A DNA stretch of 64,000 bases, from positions 496,001-560,000 of the forward strand of contig MKWL01000001.1 of the NCBI GenBank assembly GCA_001899305.1, given 5' to 3'. This DNA is from Thiobacillus sp. 0-1251 (GTDB lineage: Bacteria > Pseudomonadota > Gammaproteobacteria > Burkholderiales > Thiobacillaceae). Under the pieces are notes generated by a model that did no database searches, had not been told where the DNA came from, and was given only the letters and a program-made list of their open reading frames with translations. Of the stretch, positions 10,808 to 18,724 are shown in pieces (positions within the stretch are counted from its first letter, which is position 1; every line of letters begins with the position of its first letter). The translations under genes were made by a program, and so were the position numbers.

Positions 10808-10861
10808 TCAAAATCCGCCGGTGGTAACACTGTGGGGGTTCGAGTCCCCCTCCCGGCACCA
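10808..10861 (+). repeat. Right 54-bp direct repeat (orphan tRNA-Leu 3' half)
   Basis: This is an exact copy of 9311-9364, lacking the 5' half of the tRNA, so it cannot make a functional tRNA. It marks the far end of the element inserted in tRNA-Leu. Confidence 0.93.
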
Positions 10862-11260
10862 GTAGAGACGTGGGTTTTCTGAGTCGCCCGCGTTTCCGGG
10901 GTTCTGAACCTCGCTTTCCAGACGCGGTCGAGACCCCATCAACTCCTACCGGCGTCACGCATTTCCAACGTCAAAACGACATGGGCGTGCCGGGCCCATA
11001 TCCAGGCGAACGTCAGTTTCTCGGCAATCAGCCAACATCCGCTTTGGCCAGGAAGCGGGGGCTATGCCTATTCCCCGTCAAGTCGTTCTCACAGGCCGAC
11101 CCATGGATCGTGGATTGCGCTTGTTTGGGGTGCGGTCGATCGACTCGTAAGCATCATGTAAGTAAACACAGATTAGGCTGGACATTGGCGGGATACCTTG
11201 TTTCCAGGGGTGTTCTATAAGAGCAGCGGTGGCTGAATTTGACAAATTGACGAGGATCCG
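10862..11260. other. 399-bp region without a supported gene
   Basis: Open frames exist on both strands (for example plus 10870-11220) but have no ribosome-binding site and no recognisable protein features. The segment may be residual island DNA between the right att copy and the oxygenase gene. The promoter of the next gene should lie near its end; GAGG at 11251-11254 is the ribosome-binding site for the start at 11261. Confidence 0.5.
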
Positions 11261-11923
11261 ATGAAGGAAAACAGCATGGAAACTGCACAAAGGCCGTTTC
11301 TGACTAGTTTGCCGGGAGCGGAGATCCGCGAATTTCCTTACAGGCACTGGCTACTGGACCACTGCCTGCCGGAAGACGTCATCGATGCCATCATCAATCT
11401 ACCCATCGCGCCCGTCCACATCGGAAATACGAAGGGAAAACGGGATACGCACAATAAGACACGGGTTCTGTTCAGCGAGGCCAATCGCAAGCAGTACAAG
11501 GTGATGGACGAATTGGCCCGGGCATTCCAGTTCCAGGAGACGGTGGACGCGCTGAAAGAGGCCACGGGTGCCCTCCTTTCCGACACGTCACTGCGTATCG
11601 AGTATTGTCAGGACACGGATGGATTCTGGCTGGAACCGCATACCGATATAGGCGTAAAGCGGTTCACCCTGCTGATCTATCTCAACAGGGAGCCGGAAGG
11701 AGCGGATTGGGGGACGGACATCTACGCTGACCCCCACACGCACGTGGGACGTGCCCCGGCGGGCTTCAATTCGGGTTTCATTTTCGTTCCAAGCGACAAG
11801 ACCTGGCATGGTTTCGAGAAGCGTCCAATCAATGGTGTGCGGAAATCCCTGATCATCAACTACGTCACTCAGGATTGGCGCAGCCGCGAGGAATTGTCCT
11901 TCCCTGATGTGGTGGTGCGGTAA
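11261..11923 (+). CDS. 2-oxoglutarate/Fe(II)-dependent oxygenase-like protein
   Basis: The 220-residue protein has the double-stranded beta-helix metal site of 2OG oxygenases: H127-x-D129 in EPHTDIG, distal H183 in TWHGFEKR, and R194 in NGVRKSLIINYV to bind the 2-oxoglutarate carboxylate. Members of this group hydroxylate prolines, other side chains or small molecules; the substrate here is unknown. There is no signal peptide. ATG 11261 is preceded by GAGG; ATG 11276 is an alternative. An ELM1-family gene begins 11 bases downstream, and the exopolysaccharide locus follows convergently, so a role in modifying a surface glycan or its machinery is possible but unproven. Confidence 0.75.
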   Translation: MKENSMETAQRPFLTSLPGAEIREFPYRHWLLDHCLPEDVIDAIINLPIAPVHIGNTKGKRDTHNKTRVLFSEANRKQYKVMDELARAFQFQETVDALKEATGALLSDTSLRIEYCQDTDGFWLEPHTDIGVKRFTLLIYLNREPEGADWGTDIYADPHTHVGRAPAGFNSGFIFVPSDKTWHGFEKRPINGVRKSLIINYVTQDWRSREELSFPDVVVR

Positions 11924-11934
11924 GTCCGCAGACA

Positions 11935-12921
11935 ATGAATGGCGCGCGCACCCTCTGCTGGGCGATGACAACCGGGGAAGCGGGTATGGTGAGCCAGGCG
12001 AATGGCCTGGCCCAGGCGCTTGGATTGCCTTTTGTGGCGAAAGCTGTCCAGCCTGGAATTCCTTGGCGCTGGCTGCCTGGCCATTGGGCGGCCCGGCTGG
12101 GTGTGTTGTCGAACCTGAAACCGGAGGACGGCATCTCGCCTCCATGGCCGGATATCCTCATCACCTGCGGACGGCGTTCCGTTGCCGTCGCCCTTGCGAT
12201 CAAGCGGGCGAGCGGTGGTCGAACTTTCACGGTACACATCCAAGACCCACGCGTGCCGCCCGGCTATTTCGACATGGTCGTACCGCCGGAACATGACGGA
12301 GTCGTCGGCGAGAACGTCTTCCCGACATCAGGTGCGTTACACAGGCTGACGAGGGAAGGGCTGTCTCAAGCCGCGGAGCATTTTCGTGACCGTTTCTCAT
12401 CGGTCAGAAGGCCCCTCGTGGCGGTGCTCATCGGGGGGCAATCCAAGGCCTACGACCTCACCGCCAGTCGCATGGAGAAACTGGCTGGGCAACTGCTGGA
12501 ACTCACCACGCGCCACGGCGCAGGTCTTGTGGTGACAACTTCGCGACGCACCGGAAAAGAGAACGAAGCCATCTTGCGGCGTATTCTCGCCGATACCGAT
12601 GCCCAGATCTGGGACGGGACCGGGGAGAACCCTTACGTTGGCATGCTAGGCAGTGCGGACTACATCGTCGTCACCGAAGATTCCGCCTCCATGGTTTCCG
12701 AGGCTTGCTTCACAGGCAAGCCGGTTTATGTGGCCAGGATGGAAGGGGGCTCCAAGCGCTTCGATGCGATGCATCGACAATTCCTGGCATCCGGCTATAC
12801 GCGAATGTTTGAAGGGAATCTGGAGCATTGGGATTCCCAGCCTCTCGACGAAACCCGACGCATTGCAGCGATCGTACGAGAACGCACGGCCAGTCACGAC
12901 TGCAAGGGTTCGAATCGATAA
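11935..12921 (+). CDS. ELM1/DUF1022 family protein (GT-B-like)
   Basis: This 328-residue protein matches the family named after plant mitochondrial fission factor ELM1 (DUF1022). Bacterial members are predicted to adopt a GT-B glycosyltransferase-like fold. Typical features are the N-terminal WAMTTGEAGMVSQANGLAQ, the DILITCGRRSVAVALAIK segment, HIQDPRVPP, VAVLIGGQSKAYDL, and the C-terminal nucleotide-site-like TEDSASMVSEACFTGKPVYV. No signal peptide or membrane helix is seen. It is co-oriented with and close to the oxygenase gene, and ends 23 bases from the convergent GH10 gene. A role in envelope glycan synthesis is plausible, not shown. Confidence 0.8.
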   Translation: MNGARTLCWAMTTGEAGMVSQANGLAQALGLPFVAKAVQPGIPWRWLPGHWAARLGVLSNLKPEDGISPPWPDILITCGRRSVAVALAIKRASGGRTFTVHIQDPRVPPGYFDMVVPPEHDGVVGENVFPTSGALHRLTREGLSQAAEHFRDRFSSVRRPLVAVLIGGQSKAYDLTASRMEKLAGQLLELTTRHGAGLVVTTSRRTGKENEAILRRILADTDAQIWDGTGENPYVGMLGSADYIVVTEDSASMVSEACFTGKPVYVARMEGGSKRFDAMHRQFLASGYTRMFEGNLEHWDSQPLDETRRIAAIVRERTASHDCKGSNR

Positions 12922-12944
12922 TTGTCCAGGGACCGCCCGTATGG

Positions 12945-14000
12945 CTAAGATCTGCCGGCCTCGCCTCGTCCCACGCGGCGCAGCAGGTGCCGAATGCTAT
13001 AGTACGCCGGCTTGGCACGACCCTCTGCATCGAACAGCAACGCCGCACCGCGACCGGGAAAGAATTCCGGTATCCACGAATAACGATCGGTCGCCCCCCA
13101 GGTGGAGAAGCTGCGGCACTGCGGCACCGCCAGGCAGGCCTGCAGCATGGCGCCATACAGCACAGCCTGTTTCCTGAGCGTCACCCGGCTTGCCGGCAGC
13201 TGGAGCATCACGTCCATTTCAGTGATGTCGGTCTGCAGCCCGAGCGCGGCCAAGCGCTTCATGTTGAGGCGCACGTCCTCGGAGCGTGGCGCGTCGTTCA
13301 GGCTCACGTGCATTTGCAGGCCCACGGCGTCGATCGGGACGCGGCGCATGCGCAGGTCGGCCACCAGCGTGTAGATGCCGTCCGATTTGGCGCCGGCGCC
13401 TTCGCCGCCGTAGTCGTTGTAGCGCAGGCGCGCCTGCGGGTCGGCCGCGTGCGCCCAGCGGAATGCCAGGGCCAAATAGTCCGGGCCGATGCCACGCGAC
13501 CAGAAGGTCTCGCGCGGCGTGCCGTCTTCGCCGACCGCTTCGGCCGCTACGTCCCATGAGGCCACGCGTCCGCGATAGCGGGCGACGACGGTCTGGATGT
13601 GCTCGCGCAGGATGGCCTTCAGTTCGTCGGAGCTGAAATGGCCCTGCGTCAGCCAGTCCGGCAGTTGCTGGTCCCACACCAGCACATGGCCGTTCACCTG
13701 CATGGCGTGCGCTTCGGCGAATGCGACGAGGGCATCCGCCTGTGTGAAGTCGAAGCGGCCGCGTTCGGGCTGGATGACGGAGAATTTCATCGCGTTCTCC
13801 GGCGTGACGAGGTCGAACTCGCGCGCCAGTAGTTTGGAATAGGCGGCGTCCGTGCCCAGGGCCTCGACGTTCACGGCGGTGCCGAAGCGGATCCCGGCCG
13901 TGTGCGCCAGGTTGCGCATGCCGTCGGCGGCAAGGGCGAAGGTGGCCGTGGTGCACGCGACGGCGGCCGTGATCGCCATGAGGGTGATACGCCAGGGCAT
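12945..14000 (-). CDS. GH10-family glycoside hydrolase (xylanase-like), exported, with altered -1 subsite
   Basis: From ATG 14000 the protein has 351 residues, with a signal peptide (about 1-25) and one GH10 barrel. Family landmarks: ENAMKF (68-73), GHVLVWDQQLPDW (104-116), SWDVAAEA with acid/base E154, GLQMH (Q229, H231), ITEMD with nucleophile E261, and STWGATDRYSW (W301). Two positions differ from typical GH10: the His of LVWH is Asp110 and the Asn before the acid/base Glu (WDVxNE) is Ala153. Both normally contact the -1 sugar, so the substrate may not be xylan. It is the last gene of the exopolysaccharide operon, 1 base after the deacetylase stop. It may trim the polymer like the hydrolase half of PgaB. 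Confidence 0.85.
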   Translation of the reverse strand: MPWRITLMAITAAVACTTATFALAADGMRNLAHTAGIRFGTAVNVEALGTDAAYSKLLAREFDLVTPENAMKFSVIQPERGRFDFTQADALVAFAEAHAMQVNGHVLVWDQQLPDWLTQGHFSSDELKAILREHIQTVVARYRGRVASWDVAAEAVGEDGTPRETFWSRGIGPDYLALAFRWAHAADPQARLRYNDYGGEGAGAKSDGIYTLVADLRMRRVPIDAVGLQMHVSLNDAPRSEDVRLNMKRLAALGLQTDITEMDVMLQLPASRVTLRKQAVLYGAMLQACLAVPQCRSFSTWGATDRYSWIPEFFPGRGAALLFDAEGRAKPAYYSIRHLLRRVGRGEAGRS

Positions 14001-14001
14001 G

Positions 14002-14952
14002 TCAGTAGCCGCGCAACGCGGCGGCCCCGGCCCACTGGGTGACGAAGCCCGGGACGGGTGGCGGCAAGGGCGGCCGCAGGCCGGCCTGGCGGGCCCAGCC
14101 CTCGAGCCAGGATTCGCCTTGTGCGCCGTTGGTCCCCAGGGGGGAGATGTAGGCGGGATCCTTGAGCGCGTCGTCCAGCGTGACGAAGCGGTAGCCCCGT
14201 TGCCTGAGCATGGCGGCGAGCGCGTCGAAGTGATCTGCGTTGAGCGAATTGGCGTGCAGCACCAGTACGTGGGCGATGGGGCGGCCGAACAGGTCGAGCG
14301 CCAGCTGCTCGGCCTGCGCGAACACCGTCTGCATGTAGGGCACGTAGGCGTCGCCGATGCGGCGTGCCGCGGCCTCGTCGCCTTGTGCCTGCGCCCGGGC
14401 ATAGGCGGCGGCGAACACCCATTCCGGGCTGTTCACGGTCACGGGAGCCACGATATAGCCGTGCGTCGTCAGGAAATCCCGGAAGGCCGCGCGTACTTCG
14501 GGGGTCGTCCCCTGATGCAGGAACGGATGGCGGAACCAGCGCAGGGTCTTGCCTTCGCGCTGCATGAGGGGTCGGGTCACGGTTTCGCCCTGCAGTAGAT
14601 CGGCCTCGAACGCGGCGAGCGGGATGCGGTTGAGCGAGGGATGTGAATAGGTATGGTTGCCGAGCTCGAAGCCGGCCTGCAGCCACGTGCGCAGCAGGCC
14701 GATCCGAACCGCATCCGGGGTGCCGTCGCGAGCCAGTTTCGACTCGTTGACGAAACCGACTGCGGGTACGTGCTCGGCCTGCAGGCTGTGCAGCAGGCGG
14801 GTGGTCATGGTCTCGAGATAGCCGTCGTCCTCGGTCGGTACCGCGGCAAAGGGCAGGTCGTCGAAGGTGACCGCTACGGTGCGGTCCGGCGGCGGCGCGG
14901 CCGACGCGGCGAAAGGGAGCAGGCAGAGAAGGAAAAACAGCCGGCGTGTCAT
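14002..14952 (-). CDS. Polysaccharide deacetylase (NodB homology/CE4), exported
   Basis: The 316-residue protein has a signal peptide (FFLLCLLPFAASA) and the metal-dependent CE4 motifs: TFDDLP with D31-D32, H100-TYS-H104-P, RHPF as motif 3, and VLVLHANS as the late His motif. It should remove N- or O-acetyl groups from a glycan in the periplasm, as the N-terminal domain of PgaB does for poly-GlcNAc. I prefer ATG 14952; a TTG nine bases further upstream also keeps frame. It lies between the TPR porin (50 bases upstream) and the GH10 gene, so the two activities fused in PgaB appear here as separate neighbouring genes. Confidence 0.86.
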   Translation of the reverse strand: MTRRLFFLLCLLPFAASAAPPPDRTVAVTFDDLPFAAVPTEDDGYLETMTTRLLHSLQAEHVPAVGFVNESKLARDGTPDAVRIGLLRTWLQAGFELGNHTYSHPSLNRIPLAAFEADLLQGETVTRPLMQREGKTLRWFRHPFLHQGTTPEVRAAFRDFLTTHGYIVAPVTVNSPEWVFAAAYARAQAQGDEAAARRIGDAYVPYMQTVFAQAEQLALDLFGRPIAHVLVLHANSLNADHFDALAAMLRQRGYRFVTLDDALKDPAYISPLGTNGAQGESWLEGWARQAGLRPPLPPPVPGFVTQWAGAAALRGY

Positions 14953-15002
14953 GTTGCCCAAGAGCGACGCATGCCGGAGAGAGTCGCCTGGCTGGACGCG
15001 AC

Positions 15003-17324
15003 TTAGAAACGGCGTGTCAGGCCGAGTTCGAACGTGCGCGAGCGGTAGCCCGCCGTGGGGCCGCCGCCATAGCTGGAAAAGCCGGCCTTCACGTCGAGGA
15101 ACCAGTCCCGGTACAGGCCGAAGAAACCTTCCGCCACGATGTCGCCGCCGCGGCGGAAGCCGGATTGGGTGTTGTCCTTGTAGGGACCGTAGCTGACGGC
15201 CACGCTCACGCCGTCGTCGTCGCTGATCTTCCAGTAGGTGAAGGCGGTCAATGCGTAGCGTTGATAGAGGGAAGGGGCGTAGTAGCCGTTACCTGGGTCC
15301 CGGTCGAAACCGAACCAGCGGCCGCTCACGCCGAGGTCCAGGTTCAGGCGCTGTGTGCGCAGGATGGCGCGGCGCGGCGCAAGCTCGGCCTCCCAGCGGT
15401 CGTTGCCGTCGGAGAAGGTGTCGTAGGCGAGGCGGCCGGCGACGGTGTAGCGCAGGTCGGAGGTCCAGGTCGCGTCGAGGGTATTGGCACGGCGTTCGAT
15501 GCCGAGTGCCGCGGCGCGTGGCGACACTGCAAACAAGTCCTGGCGGCGCGACAGCCGCAGGGCAAGCTCGTCCCTCGGTTGCAGGTCGGCGCCGAGTTCG
15601 TAGAGGAAGCGGCTGTCGCCCGTGGCCGTGCCGCCGCCGATCTGCGCGTCGAGCGACAGCCTGGGCGACATGCGGTGCTGGACGCCCAGCCAGGCGCGGT
15701 TGTAGCCGACGGTGGTGCCGCCGTCCGGCCTGGCGTAGGGGCTACCGGCTTTCGTATCGATCGATTGGCGGTCGGTTCCGCCGAACAGGCGGGTTTCGGG
15801 GTTGATGACGTATTCGCCCGCCAGCCCGGCATGGCGGAGCGTGATGTTGTCGGAGGCCGACTCGTAGCCCAGATTGAGGGTGGCGTTGGATCGCAGCGGC
15901 GTGTAGATGAAGCGGGTCAGGTCGGCGGTTTCCTTGCTGTCCAGGCGCAGACGCGCGACATCGGCAAGGCTCGCCAGCGCTTCGCGCGGGCGATGGGCGT
16001 AATGCAGGGCGATGGTGCGGGTGTAGCCCAGTTCGTAGTCGTCGCGCAGTTCCGGCTCGAGCGCCGTGATGAGGTCGAGGGCGGGCGTCGGCCGTTCCGC
16101 CCAGGCCAGCACGCGTGCCTTCTGCTTGCGGTAGGCAAGGTTGTCGCCGAAGCGTGTCTTGTAGGCTTCCAGCAGTTCCATCGCACGCGCGTAGTCGCCC
16201 AGTTCGGTGACGACGACGATGTATTCCATCGACGCGGTGGCCACGCCGGGCTGCCTGGCCAGGTAGTCGCGATAGGCGCGTGCCGAGTCGTCCAGCTGGC
16301 TGCGCCAGTAATGCACGCGGGCGATGCCGAGGCGTGCCCCGGGATCGTCCGGCGCGATCGCGAGGATGCGCCGGTAGCTGTCCAGCGCCGTAGCGTAGTC
16401 GCTGCGCCAGGCGGCGATGTCGGCGCGGCTGCGCAGGTACTCGAGGTTCGTCGGGTCGAGCACCACCGCGTGTTCGATGGCGTCCGCTGCGTCGCTGGCT
16501 TCCTTGTCGGTGGAATAGCTCTGCGCCAGGCGGTAGAACAGGGCATGATCCTGCGGAGCGAGGCGGGCCGCTTCCTTGAGTGCGGCCGACGCGGCCGCGG
16601 GATGGTTGCCCAAGGCATAGAGATCGGCCATGCGCAGCCAGTATTCCTTGCTCGTGCCGAAGCGCTGGCGGTAGAGCGCGTCGTATTCCTGGACGGCCTG
16701 GGTGTCGCCGCGCTCGGCTTCCAGTTCCATGTACTCCAGCATCACGTCCTTGTCCTGTGGACGCTGCGTCAGGTAGGTGCGGTAGCGCGGCACGGCGGCG
16801 TCCTTCTTGCCGCTGCGGGCGCTGGCCCGGGCGAGACCGAGCAGGGCATCGGCATCCTGGGGCGTCGCGGCAAGGATGCGTTCGAAGCTGTCGGTCGCCA
16901 CGGCGTAATAGCCGGTCCACAGGGCGATTTCGCCGCGCGCGCGCAAGTAGGTCGGATTGCCCGGGTCGAGTTCGACGGCTTGCGCGATGGCGGCCAGCGC
17001 GCTCGGACCTTTCTGGATGGCGGCATAGGCCTGCGAAAGCTTGTAGTGCAGGCGGGCGTCCATGGGCGCGTAGTGCGTTGCCTCACGCAGGGCTTCGGCG
17101 GCCCCGGCGGGATCGTTGAGCCGGGTGGCGCGAATGTCGGCGATGCGTTCCCACAGATTCGCCTGCGCGGGGTTGGCTGCCAGGGCTTGCTGATAGATGC
17201 CCACTGCGTCGCCCCATTGACCCTGCATCTCGGCACGCAGGCCGGCGTCGGGGACGGGCTGCGCAGCTGCCGGCAGCGATGCCGCCGCGAGACAGGCCAG
17301 AGCGAGGATCGGAAGCAATTTCAT
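15003..17324 (-). CDS. PgaA-like outer-membrane exopolysaccharide porin (TPR plus beta-barrel)
   Basis: This 773-residue protein has a signal peptide (ALACLAAASLPAAA), then about 450 residues of tetratricopeptide repeats (for example PGNPTYLRARGEIALWTGYY and several LDPTNLEYLRSRA-type units). A C-terminal region of alternating beta strands follows and ends in RRF, the terminal aromatic typical of outer-membrane barrels. This is the PgaA/HmsH design: periplasmic TPR scaffold, barrel for export of the sugar polymer. The ATG at 17324 overlaps the glycosyltransferase stop (ATGA), showing translational coupling. Confidence 0.86.
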   Translation of the reverse strand: MKLLPILALACLAAASLPAAAQPVPDAGLRAEMQGQWGDAVGIYQQALAANPAQANLWERIADIRATRLNDPAGAAEALREATHYAPMDARLHYKLSQAYAAIQKGPSALAAIAQAVELDPGNPTYLRARGEIALWTGYYAVATDSFERILAATPQDADALLGLARASARSGKKDAAVPRYRTYLTQRPQDKDVMLEYMELEAERGDTQAVQEYDALYRQRFGTSKEYWLRMADLYALGNHPAAASAALKEAARLAPQDHALFYRLAQSYSTDKEASDAADAIEHAVVLDPTNLEYLRSRADIAAWRSDYATALDSYRRILAIAPDDPGARLGIARVHYWRSQLDDSARAYRDYLARQPGVATASMEYIVVVTELGDYARAMELLEAYKTRFGDNLAYRKQKARVLAWAERPTPALDLITALEPELRDDYELGYTRTIALHYAHRPREALASLADVARLRLDSKETADLTRFIYTPLRSNATLNLGYESASDNITLRHAGLAGEYVINPETRLFGGTDRQSIDTKAGSPYARPDGGTTVGYNRAWLGVQHRMSPRLSLDAQIGGGTATGDSRFLYELGADLQPRDELALRLSRRQDLFAVSPRAAALGIERRANTLDATWTSDLRYTVAGRLAYDTFSDGNDRWEAELAPRRAILRTQRLNLDLGVSGRWFGFDRDPGNGYYAPSLYQRYALTAFTYWKISDDDGVSVAVSYGPYKDNTQSGFRRGGDIVAEGFFGLYRDWFLDVKAGFSSYGGGPTAGYRSRTFELGLTRRF

Positions 17325-18712
17325 TTGCGCCACCGCCGGTTACGGAAGATCCACAGGTCGGCGGCGAAGCGGCCGATCGTGACGAGATCGAACAGTAGCA
17401 CGGCATAACGCAGCGGCATCACCAGCAGGCTCTTGAAGAAATATTCCAGCCGGTGTCCCTTGGCCACCGTGACCAGGATGCTGGTGCCGACGGCGGTTTC
17501 CGCAATGAGCGTGATCGCCAGCGGCTCCCACAGTTGCAGCAGGATCATGATCAGTAGCGCGGTCGGAAACGCCACTTTCTCGAACGCCGACATGAACAGC
17601 ACCCAGCCGATCGGACGGCCGTATTTGCGCGTGTAGTCGGCGCCAAAGGGCTGGCGGTACTGTTCGAAATGCACGCGTTTGTCGGCGTGGTTTCCTGTCA
17701 CTTTGGCGGCTTCCTTCTTCTTGTGGCGGTAGCGCTTGAAGGCCTTGAACGGGCTGCGCATCAGGTCGTCGAAATAGTAGCAGCTCTGCAGGAAGGACGA
17801 GGACCACAGATAGATCTGCCCCGGCACCCGGCCGACTTCCGGCTCCTGCGAGCGGGCGTAGACGTCAGTCACCTGGATGTTGCGGTAGCCGTTGTCGTTC
17901 ATGGCGAAGCCGATGAAGATGTCTTCCGAATTGGTGAGATCGTCGCCCAGGATCGGCTCGTAGCGGTCGAACACGATGGTCTTCAGCACGCTGCGGCGGT
18001 AGGCCACGGCGCATCCCACCGGATTGAGAATGCTGCCGAAGAAGGTCACCTGCCCCAGGTACACGAATTTCTGCAGGAAGTAATACAGCACGTCGCGGTA
18101 CATATTGGTGATGCCACGCTGCAGGTGGTGGAACCAGCCTACCTTGGGATAGATGGTGGCTTCGGGATGGGATTTGAGAAAGGTTTGCAGCGCCTCGGTC
18201 TTCAGCATGGCGTGGCGGTCGCGGTCGCGCAGTGGCAACACGGTGCCGCAGGCGCTGGCGATGCCGGCGCCCTTGTAGAGCTCCTCGACCACGCGGTCGA
18301 TGTAGTTGTCCGACTCCAGCACGGTGTCGCCGTCGAGAATGAACTCGACGTCGGAATCGAATTCGCGCGACTGGCGCTTCAGGGTCGGCGTCTTGCCGAT
18401 CGAGTGCGCGCGCCGGATCGTGATCAAGTCCATGCCGTTGAGGGCACAGAAGGTCTGGGCATATTCGACCGTGCGATCATGGCTGCCGTCGTCGATCAGG
18501 ATGATGCGCGTGGGCTTGCGGGTCTGACGCGCCAGCGCGGCCAGGCACAGGGGAATGTTGCTTTCCTCGTTGAAGGCGGGGATCACGACATCGACGGTGG
18601 CCTCGCGCCAATCCTCGGCCGGATTGGGAAGGGTCTTGTCCGGTCCGTGGGCCAGGCCGATGAGGCTCAGCACCGTGTTCGGGCTGAGGATGAAATAAGG
18701 GGTCGTGGCCAT
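17321..18712 (-). CDS. Processive family-2 glycosyltransferase, exopolysaccharide synthase
   Basis: This 463-residue GT2 enzyme polymerises a sugar from a nucleotide donor. Motifs: DVVIPAFNEE (41-50), D74-D75-G76, the metal-binding D127-G-D129, and S262-E263-D264 in the position of the TED/EED catalytic loop. The expected QxxRW is represented by Q299-IYL-W303, with Leu for Arg. Three or so membrane helices occupy about 365-450 at the C-terminus. Unlike PgaC there are no N-terminal membrane helices, and no pgaD-like partner is present. It lies 12 bases after the epimerase gene and is coupled to the porin gene. The polymer is unknown. Confidence 0.85.
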   Translation of the reverse strand: MATTPYFILSPNTVLSLIGLAHGPDKTLPNPAEDWREATVDVVIPAFNEESNIPLCLAALARQTRKPTRIILIDDGSHDRTVEYAQTFCALNGMDLITIRRAHSIGKTPTLKRQSREFDSDVEFILDGDTVLESDNYIDRVVEELYKGAGIASACGTVLPLRDRDRHAMLKTEALQTFLKSHPEATIYPKVGWFHHLQRGITNMYRDVLYYFLQKFVYLGQVTFFGSILNPVGCAVAYRRSVLKTIVFDRYEPILGDDLTNSEDIFIGFAMNDNGYRNIQVTDVYARSQEPEVGRVPGQIYLWSSSFLQSCYYFDDLMRSPFKAFKRYRHKKKEAAKVTGNHADKRVHFEQYRQPFGADYTRKYGRPIGWVLFMSAFEKVAFPTALLIMILLQLWEPLAITLIAETAVGTSILVTVAKGHRLEYFFKSLLVMPLRYAVLLFDLVTIGRFAADLWIFRNRRWRK

Positions 18713-18724
18713 GGGCGTCTATAT

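Larger units (their letters stand above)
9365..10861. mobile_element. 1.5-kb genomic mini-island inserted at tRNA-Leu, carrying only fic
   Basis: The 1,497-bp segment between the intact tRNA-Leu and the right end of the 54-bp repeat behaves as an integrated element: one junction rebuilds the tRNA, the other leaves an orphan 3' half. Inside are a Fic-family gene on the minus strand, two palindromic sites before it, a strong bidirectional hairpin (10745-10771) and a small inverted repeat (10772-10777/10789-10794). There is no integrase, excisionase or replication gene. It could be a deletion remnant or a cassette moved by a recombinase acting in trans. By eye the base composition is less GC-rich than the flanks. 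Confidence 0.8.

Noticed and set aside
10808-10861. A second tRNA-Leu gene.
   Set aside because: Only the 3' half is present; the D-arm and 5' acceptor strand are missing, so it is an att repeat.
10870-11220. 116-codon open frame in the gap after the right att copy.
   Set aside because: No ribosome-binding site and no protein-like features; kept as unassigned intergenic sequence.
14946-17408. Very long open frame (about 820 codons) on the plus strand opposite the TPR porin.
   Set aside because: The GC-rich third codon positions of the real minus-strand gene leave this antisense frame open; the product is low-complexity, Gly/Val/Arg-rich, with no family features.
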